From the NCBI RefSeq assembly GCF_001274725.1, contig NZ_LGUF01000007.1, positions 1,221,745 through 1,285,744 on the forward strand: a stretch of DNA of 64,000 nt. The letters are read 5' to 3'. Below the pieces are notes generated by a model. The model saw nothing but the letters and a program-made list of their open reading frames with translations, was not told the origin of the DNA and ran no database searches. Of the stretch, positions 38,356 to 46,202 are shown one piece after another. The DNA is from Sporosarcina globispora. Its GTDB lineage: Bacteria > Bacillota > Bacilli > Bacillales > Cytobacillaceae. The translations under genes and the position numbers were made by a program. Every line of letters begins with the position of its first letter. Position 1 is the first letter of the stretch.

Positions 38356-39873
38356 ATGGATAATCGTCCGCAGTGGGGATCCAGGGCTGGTTTTATAATG
38401 GCAGCTGTGGGTTCTGCAATTGGCCTTGGAAACATTTGGCGTTTCCCGGCAGTTGCTTATGAAAATGGAGGGGGAGCATTCTTTTTTCCATATTTGTTTG
38501 CCCTGCTGACAGCAGGTATTCCGTTGCTGGTTATGGAATTTACAATTGGCCATAAGTATCGCGGATCAGCACCATTATCTTATGCAAGATTAAGTAAAAA
38601 ATACGAATGGTTAGGCTGGTGGCAGGTCGCCATCTCATTTGTCATTTCAACATATTATGCAGTAATTATTGCATGGGCAATGTCTTTCGCAGGCTTTTCG
38701 TTTAATCTTAAATGGGGTGACGATCCAAATGGCTTTCTCTTTGGAGAATATTTAAAGCTTGCCGAAACACCAGGAGATGTAGGCGGGATTGTACCAGGTG
38801 TATTCATTCCGTTAGTTATTGTGTGGCTTGTAACGCTTGGTATTCTGTTTAAAGGCATTAAAAAGGGTATCGAAATCGCGAACAAAATTTTTATTCCTGT
38901 CCTTGTAGTTTTATTCTTAATTATTGTTGTTCGCGCATTGACACTTGATGGAGCTATTGCAGGTTTGGATGCATTCTTTAAGCCGAACTGGGAGATGATA
39001 GCAGATCCTAAAGTTTGGGTAGCGGCCTATGGGCAAATCTTCTTTAGCTTATCCATTGGATTTGCCATCATGGTAACATATTCAAGCTACCTTCCAAAGA
39101 AAACTGATTTGACAAACAGTGCTTTCATTACAGGTTTTGCAAACTCAGGATTTGAACTTCTTGCGGGTATTGGGGTTTTTGCCGCGCTGGGATTCATGGC
39201 TTCACAGCAGGGTGTAGGAATTAATGAAGTTGTTTCTTCCGGTGTAGGATTAGCATTCGTGGTTTTCCCGCAGATCATTAACGAGTTCCCTGCTTTAAAT
39301 GGATTATTCGGGTCTTTCTTCTTTATATGTTTAACATTGGCCGGCTTAACGTCGTTAATCTCAATTGTTGAAACGTTTGTTGCCGGTGTACAGGATAAGT
39401 TTAATGTTTCACGTAATAAAGCTGTTTTTGTTGGCGGCGGTTTATCTGCTGTTATTTCCATCCTCTTTGCGACACAGGGCGGCTTATACTTCCTTGATGC
39501 TGCAGATTACTTTATCAACCAGTTTGGAGTTGCTCTAGCAGGACTAGTACAGGTTGTCATTGTTGGATGGGTGCTAAAAGAATTGAAAAACCTTCAGAAC
39601 CATGCAGATGCTGTTTCGGATATTAAACTTGGGTCATGGTGGAAAGTATGTTTAATTGGAATTACGCCAATCGTGCTTGGATACATGATGATTCAGAACA
39701 TTATTACGAATGTTAAAGATAATTATGAAGGATATCCTACAAGCTTCCTGCTCTATTCAGGATGGGGAGTCGCAATAGCTGCAATAATTATGGGCTTTGT
39801 GTTTATGGCTATTAAAAAGAAAGAAACACAGACTAAACTTACGATTCCAAATGATAAGGAGGTATCTCAATAA
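38356..39873 (+). CDS. Neurotransmitter:sodium symporter family transporter (large subunit)
   Basis: A 505-aa Na+-coupled NSS/SNF transporter with 12 helices. Helix 1 carries GFIMAAVGSAIGLGNIWRFP, the Na+/substrate-binding unwound region typical of LeuT-like proteins, followed by NGGGAFFFPYLFAL. The 35-aa MetS-like gene directly behind it points to the methionine/alanine-type MetPS branch. The start ATG 38356 follows CAGGGGGGTAGG. Confidence 0.9.
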   Translation: MDNRPQWGSRAGFIMAAVGSAIGLGNIWRFPAVAYENGGGAFFFPYLFALLTAGIPLLVMEFTIGHKYRGSAPLSYARLSKKYEWLGWWQVAISFVISTYYAVIIAWAMSFAGFSFNLKWGDDPNGFLFGEYLKLAETPGDVGGIVPGVFIPLVIVWLVTLGILFKGIKKGIEIANKIFIPVLVVLFLIIVVRALTLDGAIAGLDAFFKPNWEMIADPKVWVAAYGQIFFSLSIGFAIMVTYSSYLPKKTDLTNSAFITGFANSGFELLAGIGVFAALGFMASQQGVGINEVVSSGVGLAFVVFPQIINEFPALNGLFGSFFFICLTLAGLTSLISIVETFVAGVQDKFNVSRNKAVFVGGGLSAVISILFATQGGLYFLDAADYFINQFGVALAGLVQVVIVGWVLKELKNLQNHADAVSDIKLGSWWKVCLIGITPIVLGYMMIQNIITNVKDNYEGYPTSFLLYSGWGVAIAAIIMGFVFMAIKKKETQTKLTIPNDKEVSQ

Positions 39874-39980
39874 TGTCAGGCGGCGCAATTACAATGATGG
39901 TGGTTGGGATGCTCATTATCTGGGGCGGTCTTGCAGTAAGTATTATGAATGCAGTATCTAAAGCAAAAAAAGCGAAATAA
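39873..39980 (+). CDS. metS: MetS-like small subunit of NSS transporter (35 aa)
   Basis: A 35-aa single-helix membrane peptide (GGAITMMVVGMLIIWGGLAV) with a lysine-rich C-terminus (SKAKKAK). Its ATG overlaps the transporter stop (TAATG), and AAGGAGG lies 10 nt upstream. It matches the methionine/alanine import NSS small-subunit family (MetS of Corynebacterium glutamicum). It falls below usual ORF length cut-offs but is clearly translated with its partner. Confidence 0.88.
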   Translation: MSGGAITMMVVGMLIIWGGLAVSIMNAVSKAKKAK

Positions 39981-39984
39981 TATA

Positions 39985-40020
39985 ATGAAGGACTGCCAGT
40001 TCCAAGGCGGTCCTTCATTT
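39985..40020. terminator. Bidirectional terminator between metS and lytH
   Basis: GAAGGACTGCC and GGCGGTCCTTC form an 11-bp stem (one G-U) with an 8-nt loop. It lies between convergent genes. Confidence 0.8.
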
Positions 40021-40025
40021 ATGTT

Positions 40026-41018
40026 TTATTTTCTTCTGGCCTTTATCCGATCCTGTCTTTCCCATAACCTTAAATGTGGATATGGATCATAGGACCATTC
40101 CGTATAGCCATTGTCTTTGTATATGCCGTAATGGAGGTGAGGGGGGAATTTGCCAGATGTACCTGGAGGCCCATAACCAGAGCTTCCTACCCCTCCTATC
40201 ATCATTCCAGGTTCAACGATTTGTCCGACTGTAAGTTCCTTTGTAAATCCGCTTAAATGGGCAAAGTAATGATAGTTGTTATTAATATCACGGATGCCAA
40301 TTCTCCATCCTCCATATTTGTTCCAGCCTTTCATTTCCACTATTCCATAGGAGGTAGCCCGGACAGGTACTCCGTAATCAGCGAAAATATCGGTTCCCTC
40401 ATGAATTCGTCTGCCACCCCAGCCTCTTGCGTCACCCCAGGTATTTCTGTAGCTGTAATTGCTCCTCAAGGGGACAGGGAAGGCGTGCTCATCAAGATCA
40501 AGGCGGCCGAATTGCTTATAAATCTGGGCTTTGCCAATGATGATGCCGACAGCTTTATCGCGTTTATAATAATTCCACAATCCAATTTTCAAATTATCAT
40601 GGTCTGTACCATAGGAGAGAAGGAAATTTGCAAAAGAATGGAGCACATCTTCATCACTTTTCAAGCTGGCTTTTCCATCCCCATCCGCATCCATTCCTAT
40701 TCCATTGAAAAATTGTATCGATGTGGAATTTTCATCGGATGGATCCGGATTCAAAATCCCTGCCCATTCCTCAGGTTTGAAATAGATGCCTGTAATGCCT
40801 TCAGCTTTGGGAATATCCCTTCTGGATTGCCGGACATTCCGTTCATACTGATCAATCCCTGCAAGGTAATACCAGGGTATGTTCGTAACAGCTTCAACTT
40901 TTTTATATAAGGTCATTCTTTGTTTATAGATGTCAGCTGGATTTTCTTGAGCGCTAACTGTGCATAGGGATACCAGAAAAAACGATAAGGCCGCAGCAGC
41001 GGTAAATATAATCCGCAC
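40026..41018 (-). CDS. lytH: L-Ala-D-Glu endopeptidase LytH (M23 family, sporulation)
   Basis: A 330-aa exported peptidase. GTG 41018 (5 nt after GGGAGGA) starts a signal peptide ending in VSAQ (~24). The N-terminal half is a family-specific helical region, and the C-terminal half is an M23/LytM zinc peptidase with HEGTDIFADYG (His and Asp ligands) and the HxH motif PPHLHYGIY. B. subtilis LytH (YunA) trims cortex side chains to single L-Ala. The frame extends 23 codons upstream of the GTG without a ribosome site. Adjacent lipA matches B. subtilis order. Confidence 0.88.
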   Translation of the reverse strand: MRIIFTAAAALSFFLVSLCTVSAQENPADIYKQRMTLYKKVEAVTNIPWYYLAGIDQYERNVRQSRRDIPKAEGITGIYFKPEEWAGILNPDPSDENSTSIQFFNGIGMDADGDGKASLKSDEDVLHSFANFLLSYGTDHDNLKIGLWNYYKRDKAVGIIIGKAQIYKQFGRLDLDEHAFPVPLRSNYSYRNTWGDARGWGGRRIHEGTDIFADYGVPVRATSYGIVEMKGWNKYGGWRIGIRDINNNYHYFAHLSGFTKELTVGQIVEPGMMIGGVGSSGYGPPGTSGKFPPHLHYGIYKDNGYTEWSYDPYPHLRLWERQDRIKARRK

Positions 41019-41228
41019 GGAAATCCTCCCTTCATTTATGGTCTGCTTATTTAGTTTGTGAGGAATGGATAATTTAATAAATATCAATTAATGGAAATAC
41101 CAGAATCTTCGGCTTGTCCTCTTTAATTCGTTATGATAAAGTGGCATCAGGTGAAGCCTAATCAGCTTAGTCGGAATTTGCTTGACTGGCTTTTTTAATA
41201 GGCGAGAATGTATCTGAAGTTAGATAAC

Positions 41229-41300
41229 TGTCTAGCTCCAGCGCCTGCTCCTCAAGGTGTCAGGAGTGGGCAAGGCGCTTCCGCTTTTCTTTACGTCTAG
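41229..41300. repeat. Dispersed Bacillus intergenic repeat (TCTAGCTCCAGCGCC type), copy 1
   Basis: CTGTCTAGCTCCAGCGCCTG, then a CTCCT/AGGAG hairpin and AAGGCGCTTCCGCTTTTCTT. I recognise this as a high-copy intergenic repeat of Bacillus-type genomes; GGCGC and GCGCC arms pair. It lies 25 bp before lipA. The remaining 41019-41228 gap shows no gene. Confidence 0.7.
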
Positions 41301-41324
41301 CTTCAGTCTTTAAGGAGTGGGAAA

Positions 41325-42242
41325 ATGAGCAAAAAAGAAGAGTACTTGCGCAAGCCGGAATGGCTGAAAATAAAGTTAAACACGAATGAAAATTATACTG
41401 GCCTAAAAAAAATGATGAGGGAAAAGAATCTGCATACTGTTTGTGAAGAAGCTAAGTGTCCCAACATTCATGAATGCTGGGCAGTAAGAAGAACTGCCAC
41501 ATTTATGATTCTTGGCGATGTATGTACGCGTGCCTGCCGTTTTTGTGCTGTTAAAACTGGCCTGCCGACTGAATTGGATCTTCAGGAGCCGGAACGCGTG
41601 GCTGATTCTGTTGCACTCATGAACTTAAAACATGCGGTTGTAACAGCAGTAGCAAGAGATGACTTAAAGGATGGCGGTGCTGCTGTTTTTGCAGAAACGG
41701 TCCGTGCCATCAGAAGAAAAAGCCCTTTCACTACCATCGAGGTATTGCCTTCAGACATGGGCGGTGTTTACGAAAATCTGAAAACGCTTATGGATGCCCG
41801 TCCTGATATTCTTAACCACAATATCGAAACAGTCGAGCGCTTGACTCCAAGAGTAAGAGCACGTGCGAAATATAAGCGCTCTCTTGAATTTTTAAAGCGC
41901 GCAAAAGAAATGCAGCCAGATATCCCGACGAAATCCAGCTTGATGATCGGGCTTGGCGAAACAAAAGAAGAAATTATCGCGGTTATGGATGACCTGCGTG
42001 CTCATGATGTTGACATTATGACAATTGGGCAGTATCTGCAGCCATCCAAGAAACATCTTAAGGTTTTAAAATATTATTCACCTGAAGAATTCCAGGAGCT
42101 GAAGGAAATTGCGATGAGCAAAGGCTTCAGCCATTGTGAAGCAGGTCCTCTTGTCCGCTCTTCCTACCATGCTGATGAGCAGGTTAATGCGGCATCTAAA
42201 CAAAAGCAGCTTATGGGAGAAAAGGAAATAAAGGAAGCATAA
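41325..42242 (+). CDS. lipA: Lipoyl synthase LipA
   Basis: A 305-aa radical SAM enzyme that inserts two sulfurs into protein-bound octanoate. The radical SAM motif CTRACRFC (~65-72) and the N-terminal auxiliary cluster motif [12 protein letters not shown] (~40-51) are intact, as is the C-terminal RSSYHA with the Ser ligand. It requires Fe-S supply (suf operon nearby) and modifies GcvH and 2-oxoacid dehydrogenases. Ribosome site AAGGAG. Confidence 0.97.
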   Translation: MSKKEEYLRKPEWLKIKLNTNENYTGLKKMMREKNLHTVCEEAKCPNIHECWAVRRTATFMILGDVCTRACRFCAVKTGLPTELDLQEPERVADSVALMNLKHAVVTAVARDDLKDGGAAVFAETVRAIRRKSPFTTIEVLPSDMGGVYENLKTLMDARPDILNHNIETVERLTPRVRARAKYKRSLEFLKRAKEMQPDIPTKSSLMIGLGETKEEIIAVMDDLRAHDVDIMTIGQYLQPSKKHLKVLKYYSPEEFQELKEIAMSKGFSHCEAGPLVRSSYHADEQVNAASKQKQLMGEKEIKEA

Positions 42243-42246
42243 AGTG

Positions 42247-42284
42247 AAAAAAAGAGTTCAGCGCCATCGCTGGACTCTTTTTCA
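42247..42284. terminator. Bidirectional terminator between lipA and yutC
   Basis: AAAAAGAGTTCAGCG and CGCTGGACTCTTTTT pair (one mismatch) around CCAT, with A and T runs at the two ends. Confidence 0.93.
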
Positions 42285-42297
42285 TACGAATGAAGGG

Positions 42298-42984
42298 TTA
42301 GAGGTTCCCTGCTTTTTTGACGGTTTCCCCAAGATCATCTTTATCCATATCATCGTTTCTTTCGCCCTGCATTTCACCGTTTTCATTTTCACTTTCACTC
42401 ATTCTTTCTCCTTGAGGAGATTTAAGCATTTGTTTGATTAACTGGTTAACGCCATTTTCAGCATTTCGTCCATCAGAATCGACTGTTGCATAGTTTTCAA
42501 CATTTTTCCTTAAAGATGTATCATCACTTACATAAACATGATACCATCTTGGGACAACAGACATGGCCATCTTCTTAACCTGATCAGCTGTCTGGTTGCG
42601 ATTTTTTGTGTCAGTGTTATATACGATCAGGACTTCTTCATCTGTCACAAGAGTTGAAATATCGTCTACATTCGGAATTTCAGTGCAATATTTGCCGATA
42701 ATATCTGCAACCTGTTCACGGTCAATGGCAGCATAATGATCTGCTGAGACATTGTCTCCCATGATTGGGCTTTTTTGATGGCGGACATATCCGAAGTCTT
42801 CACCAATATTGTTTCTTCCGTTTCTGCCGTTGCCCATATCCCTATTGTATAAATCAGCACGTTGGTCATTTACATTTATGGTATGGCCGCTTTCTTCATA
42901 GATATCTTCTTTTGCTGCATTGTTTTGACAGGCAGTCAGTGCAGCCATGCCGCTAATTCCAAGAATAATTAGTGATTTTTTCAT
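42298..42984 (-). CDS. yutC: YhcN/YlaJ-family sporulation lipoprotein YutC
   Basis: A 228-aa lipoprotein (lipobox MAALTACQN, Cys ~19) with the YhcN/YlaJ domain at ~85-190 (DREQVADIIGKYCTEIPNVDD, then VSVVPRWYHVYVSDD in part). Related proteins are spore lipoproteins. The C-terminal tail is strongly acidic (ESENENGEMQGERNDDMDKD). The start ATG 42984 has GAGGAGGTG 6 nt upstream; a GTG three codons earlier lies within that site. Position next to lipA is as in B. subtilis. Confidence 0.85.
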   Translation of the reverse strand: MKKSLIILGISGMAALTACQNNAAKEDIYEESGHTINVNDQRADLYNRDMGNGRNGRNNIGEDFGYVRHQKSPIMGDNVSADHYAAIDREQVADIIGKYCTEIPNVDDISTLVTDEEVLIVYNTDTKNRNQTADQVKKMAMSVVPRWYHVYVSDDTSLRKNVENYATVDSDGRNAENGVNQLIKQMLKSPQGERMSESENENGEMQGERNDDMDKDDLGETVKKAGNL

Positions 42985-43150
42985 TATAAACACCTCCTCA
43001 TTTATAGAATTGCCACAGCTATATTTTTTTCTCTTAGTAATTGATGGGGAATCAGTTATAATTTAATTAGGACAATCATTGGTTTGTTTTCATATACTCT
43101 TTTTTCCAATATAATACTTGTACATATGCTTGTAAGTTGAGGTGAATAAA

Positions 43151-43426
43151 TTGGTTTGTATTAATAACATCTGCTATGAATTGATTCAGGAAGAACGGGA
43201 TGGTTTCAATGAGGAAGCATTTCGCGGGAGATATAGCGAAATTTTATCCAGATATGACTATATTGTTGGGGACTGGGGATATGGACAGCTTCGTCTCCGC
43301 GGCTTTTTTGATGATCAAAACCAGAAGGCTACATTTGATACAAAAATCAGCACACTTACGGAATACCTTTACGAATTCTGTAATTTCGGCTGTGCATATT
43401 TTGTTGTGAAAAAAGTGAAAAGCTAA
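43151..43426 (+). CDS. yutD: YutD-family protein (DUF1027)
   Basis: A 91-aa protein with the YutD pattern: GFNEEAFRGRYSEILSRYDY, IVGDWGYGQLRLRGFFDD, then YLYEFCNFGCAYFVVKK. Function is unknown, although the family is widely conserved in Firmicutes. I chose TTG 43151, 6 nt after GAGGTG; the in-frame GTG at 43142 is itself part of that site. Confidence 0.85.
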   Translation: MVCINNICYELIQEERDGFNEEAFRGRYSEILSRYDYIVGDWGYGQLRLRGFFDDQNQKATFDTKISTLTEYLYEFCNFGCAYFVVKKVKS

Positions 43427-43455
43427 AAAGGGCAGGGAAACCCGGCCCTTTTTTG
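43425..43455 (+). terminator. Terminator of yutD
   Basis: AAAAAGGGCAGGG and CCCGGCCCTTTTT pair (one mismatch) around AAA, followed by TT. Confidence 0.9.
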
Positions 43456-43465
43456 ACAACTATTT

Positions 43466-43527
43466 AGTTTCAGCGTCTGCCCCTTCGAGGTCGGGGCTGA
43501 ACAGCGCGCTTGCATTCTCTTAAGTCT
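43466..43527. repeat. Diverged copy 2 of the TCTAGCTCCAGCGCC-type repeat
   Basis: AGTTTCAGCGTCTGCCCCTT, CGAGGTCGGGGCTGAACAGC and GCGCTTGCATTCTCTTAAGT align with copy 1 at 41229-41300 over most of their length. The GCCCC/GGGGC arms form the hairpin here. It overlaps the stop of the adjacent minus-strand gene, so it may act as that gene's 3' end. Confidence 0.5.
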
Positions 43528-43807
43528 CTGTATATGGCGGTTCTTCGTTTTTATCAGGGTCATCATGAGGCGGGTGCGCCCCTGGCATTTGCCGCGGCAA
43601 GTTTTGGTGAAGGGACTTGAACTCATAGTTAAAGGCACTGTAATAGCGCTGTCCCTCTTGCCATGGCGTGCTTTTGTTCTCTACCGGCTCATCTGCATTT
43701 CTGGGGGCACCATAAGCACCTTCAGGCAGGTCCTCGGGAATAAGGAAGTTCATTTGGGTTTCCACATTTGAGAAATCGGTGTATGAGCGACTCTCTTTAT
43801 CGTCCAT
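43520..43807 (-). CDS. Small conserved Bacillus protein ('cytosolic protein' family)
   Basis: A 95-aa, acidic, probably disordered protein (SRSYTDFSNVETQMNFLIPE, ENKSTPWQEGQRYYSAFNYE, ending in a Pro/Asp/Glu-rich tail). I recall similar short proteins annotated only as 'cytosolic protein' in Bacillus genomes; no domain or activity is known. The start ATG 43807 is 7 nt from AAGGAG; upstream in-frame ATGs are less well placed. Confidence 0.65.
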   Translation of the reverse strand: MDDKESRSYTDFSNVETQMNFLIPEDLPEGAYGAPRNADEPVENKSTPWQEGQRYYSAFNYEFKSLHQNLPRQMPGAHPPHDDPDKNEEPPYTET

Positions 43808-43851
43808 GCCATCACTCCTTAGGAAGTTCATATGCAGCAGGGTCTTTAAAG

Positions 43852-43886
43852 AAAAAAGGAGAACCCCTTACAAAATGGGTTCTCAC
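43852..43886 (-). terminator. Terminator of the DUF3055 gene
   Basis: GAGAACCC and GGGTTCTC form a perfect stem; on the minus strand it is followed by CTTTTTTC. Confidence 0.88.
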
Positions 43887-43910
43887 TTAGTATTTGTTTA
43901 TAATCGTATA

Positions 43911-44177
43911 TTAAACGATCTCCATCAGAAATGATTGAAGCTCCTCTGCATCTTCCTCTGAAAGCTGAAATACATGCTCAAGATAGCCTTCTTCCTTTAA
44001 ATCATCTTCTCCAATGATGGCAAACCGGCTTCCTTGGATATCAAGGACCAATTGTTTGCCGTAATAGCGATCAGAACGGACAATAGCCAAATCGAATCGC
44101 TGGTTTTCTCCCATGAAGCTGACAAATCTGGTTTTTGTATCTTCAAGATCATCATATAAGAAAAAGCGTTCTGCCAA
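43911..44177 (-). CDS. DUF3055 (SAV0927-family) protein
   Basis: An 88-aa acidic protein. Start TTG 44177 lies 8 nt from AAGGAG and gives MAERFFLYDDLEDTKTRF; the in-frame GTG three codons upstream is too close to the ribosome site. The pattern FDLAIVRSDRYYGKQLVLDI and EEGYLEHVFQLSEEDAEELQ matches what I know of DUF3055, a Firmicute family of unknown function. Confidence 0.72.
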   Translation of the reverse strand: MAERFFLYDDLEDTKTRFVSFMGENQRFDLAIVRSDRYYGKQLVLDIQGSRFAIIGEDDLKEEGYLEHVFQLSEEDAEELQSFLMEIV

Positions 44178-44424
44178 ATATAACACTCCTTAGTTGATTT
44201 TATATATCGATTATAGCATGACCACATGGAGATTATGTTCAAGAGCAAGGTTCTTTTTTCACCCTTTGATAAAGGCAGGCACTGCACAATTTAATAATTT
44301 TTTCTACTGAAGGAAAAAAACTCAATTCTAAATATTGTGATACAATAGTGGATAGGGTAGCGCAGTAAGAAAGGCTCACTGACAATTTAAAAATAGAAGC
44401 TGACACCTGAGAGGAAGGAAAGGC

Positions 44425-44949
44425 ATGGCCCAACATTACATAAAAAGAATTAGGCCGATCAGTAAATGGAGCAAACTTATGCTGCCTTTAAACAAAATAA
44501 AGTATTTTCCTCCCCAGTTCATTATTCGCGACCCGGTTGCAGAAGGAGTGAATCTGGCGCTGAAACAAGGATATGAAGTTGCAGTCGCTTTCTTTAATTT
44601 TAAAAATTGGCAAGAGCTATCTGAGCAGCTGGGTGAGCTTTCCTTCAGGCAGTTTATTAAAAACCTCAAAAAAATATTTCTGGCTGTCATTCAGCATGAA
44701 CTCGAAGATAACCAAATTATTATCGTGCATGATCATTATTGCGACGGCCTTACCTTGATATTGAAAGTGGACCATAGCAGGGACTGTGTGACAGAAATTG
44801 ATCAAAAGCTTAAAAAAATTGTCAGGGAAGCTGAAAAGTTCCTGCATATTCAAATAAAGCCAATTATTGATACGGGATATATGTTTGTAGAAAAGAAATA
44901 TTTTTCGTCTGTGCAGGAATGGCAGAAAAAAGGTCAGATCCGAATTTAA
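44425..44949 (+). CDS. Degenerate GGDEF-like N-terminal half of a split EAL protein
   Basis: A 174-aa ORF with GGDEF-domain-like secondary structure (VAVAFFNFKNWQELSEQL, then IIIVHDHYCDGLTLIL at the position of the GGDEF loop, where the signature is absent). It stops at TAA 44947-44949 in frame 1 while the EAL half continues in frame 2. Reading across an A6 run (44926-44931) with one A fewer joins the two into a single ~420-aa protein. Ribosome site AGAGGAAGGAAAGG. It is probably the 5' part of a frameshifted gene rather than an independent protein. Confidence 0.7.
   Translation: MAQHYIKRIRPISKWSKLMLPLNKIKYFPPQFIIRDPVAEGVNLALKQGYEVAVAFFNFKNWQELSEQLGELSFRQFIKNLKKIFLAVIQHELEDNQIIIVHDHYCDGLTLILKVDHSRDCVTEIDQKLKKIVREAEKFLHIQIKPIIDTGYMFVEKKYFSSVQEWQKKGQIRI
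44926..44931 (+). other. Frameshift site (A6 run) between GGDEF-like and EAL halves
   Basis: The frame of the upstream ORF reads CAG AAA AAA GGT and soon ends; deleting one A gives CAG AAA AAG GTC AGA TCC GAA TTT, which runs directly into the EAL frame without a stop. This may be a real mutation, an assembly error or a slippage site. Confidence 0.65.
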
Positions 44950-44953
44950 TGAA

Positions 44954-45688
44954 ATGATGTATAAAATAAATAAGATAGTAGCAAAAAAAGAAATCACAAT
45001 GCTGGCGCAGCCGATTATTAATGTGGCTACAGGCGAGGTGAAGGCTTGGGAAATGCTTACTCGAGGGCCCCGCGGCACATCCCTGGAAAGCCCGCTTCAG
45101 CTTTTTTCCATAGCGGGGCAAACCGGCAGCCTTTATGAATTGGAGCTTATTGTATTTGAGAAAACACTCGAGCAAATAGCCAAGACAGGATGTCTGCAGG
45201 ATATATTCATTAACTTCACTCCCATTACCATAGGGAATGAAAGATTTGTCAGGGGTGTTAAGAAAATGCTCGCCAACCATAAAAACATTCCCCCTGAACA
45301 GATCACACTTGAAATTACTGAACGCGATTCCATTGAAGGCATTGAAAACTTTATATACAATATAAAGGTATTAAGAACATTAGGATTTCGGGTGGCTGTG
45401 GATGACACGGGTGCAGGTTATGCCAGTTTGAATTCCATAAGTGAGATTATGCCGGATATAATAAAGATCGACCGTTCCGTCATACAAGGCATTGATACGA
45501 ACAGTGTAAAAGAATCTATGCTGAAGGGTCTGCTTTTAGTGGCAAAGGAAACGGGTTCGCTGGTGGTTGCCGAGGGAATTGAAAGCGAAGGGGAGGCTTC
45601 GGTTCTCTCCAGAAACAATGTCGATTTAGCTCAGGGATATTTCTACGCTCGGCCGGATACTTTAACCAAAAGCCTGAAATCTTCATAG
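44954..45688 (+). CDS. EAL-domain c-di-GMP phosphodiesterase (C-terminal half of split gene)
   Basis: A 244-aa EAL domain. Catalytic landmarks are present: WEML in place of EAL (~34), FINFTP (Asn), LEITERD (Glu), VAVDDTGAGYASL (DDxG), DIIKIDRSV (Lys), VVAEGIES (Glu) and AQGYFYARP. It should hydrolyse c-di-GMP. The frame is open upstream of the ATG (through codons reading RSEFNE), with no ribosome site before ATG 44954, which supports a fusion with the preceding ORF. Expressed alone, it would need coupling to the stop five bases upstream. Confidence 0.8.
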   Translation: MMYKINKIVAKKEITMLAQPIINVATGEVKAWEMLTRGPRGTSLESPLQLFSIAGQTGSLYELELIVFEKTLEQIAKTGCLQDIFINFTPITIGNERFVRGVKKMLANHKNIPPEQITLEITERDSIEGIENFIYNIKVLRTLGFRVAVDDTGAGYASLNSISEIMPDIIKIDRSVIQGIDTNSVKESMLKGLLLVAKETGSLVVAEGIESEGEASVLSRNNVDLAQGYFYARPDTLTKSLKSS

Positions 45689-45703
45689 GAGGAAGGAAGC
45701 ATT

Positions 45704-46144
45704 ATGTATTTCGTGGACAGGGAAAAGATAGAAGATACGCTTAGCTATTTGGAACAGCAGATCTCCCTTTTTGAAGAAGTGAAAGAGTGGACATCCCCTA
45801 TTGAAAAGGCAGCATTGGAGCGGATTGCTCAAATTATGATCGAAGCTATCCTTGATACAGGAAACACAATGATAGACGGCTTTATCATGAGGGATCCAGG
45901 CAGCTACGATGATATCGTGGATATTCTTGATGATGAAAAAGTTATCAGCAAAGAGATGAGCGAAAGCTTTAAAAAATTCATTACATACCGAAAAATGCTC
46001 GTTCAAAATTACACAGATGTCAATCATGAGGGAGTCAAAGCGGCAATAACCAATCATTTGCCCAAGATAAAAGAGTTTCCGGGCCGGGTCAGACAATACT
46101 TAATCAATGAATTGGGGCCGGTTTCTGCTTTTAAACCTCAATAA
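45704..46144 (+). CDS. yutE: HepT/DUF86-like protein YutE
   Basis: A 146-aa helical protein of the DUF86/HepT family. HepT toxins are RNases with an Rx4-6HxY motif; here the corresponding position reads RKMLVQNY, with Gln in place of His. No MNT-type nucleotidyltransferase antitoxin is adjacent, as for B. subtilis yutE. A toxin role is therefore doubtful. It follows the EAL gene by 15 bp with GAGGAAGGAAGC, so they may be co-transcribed. Confidence 0.78.
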   Translation: MYFVDREKIEDTLSYLEQQISLFEEVKEWTSPIEKAALERIAQIMIEAILDTGNTMIDGFIMRDPGSYDDIVDILDDEKVISKEMSESFKKFITYRKMLVQNYTDVNHEGVKAAITNHLPKIKEFPGRVRQYLINELGPVSAFKPQ

Positions 46145-46202
46145 AGATCGGAGAAATCCGATCTTTTCTCTATTCTGCTATCAAATAAGGACGGTGAACG
46201 TC

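Noticed and set aside
40257..40910. 217-aa ORF antisense to lytH
   Set aside because: It lies wholly within the well-supported lytH gene on the other strand, with no ribosome site or family similarity.
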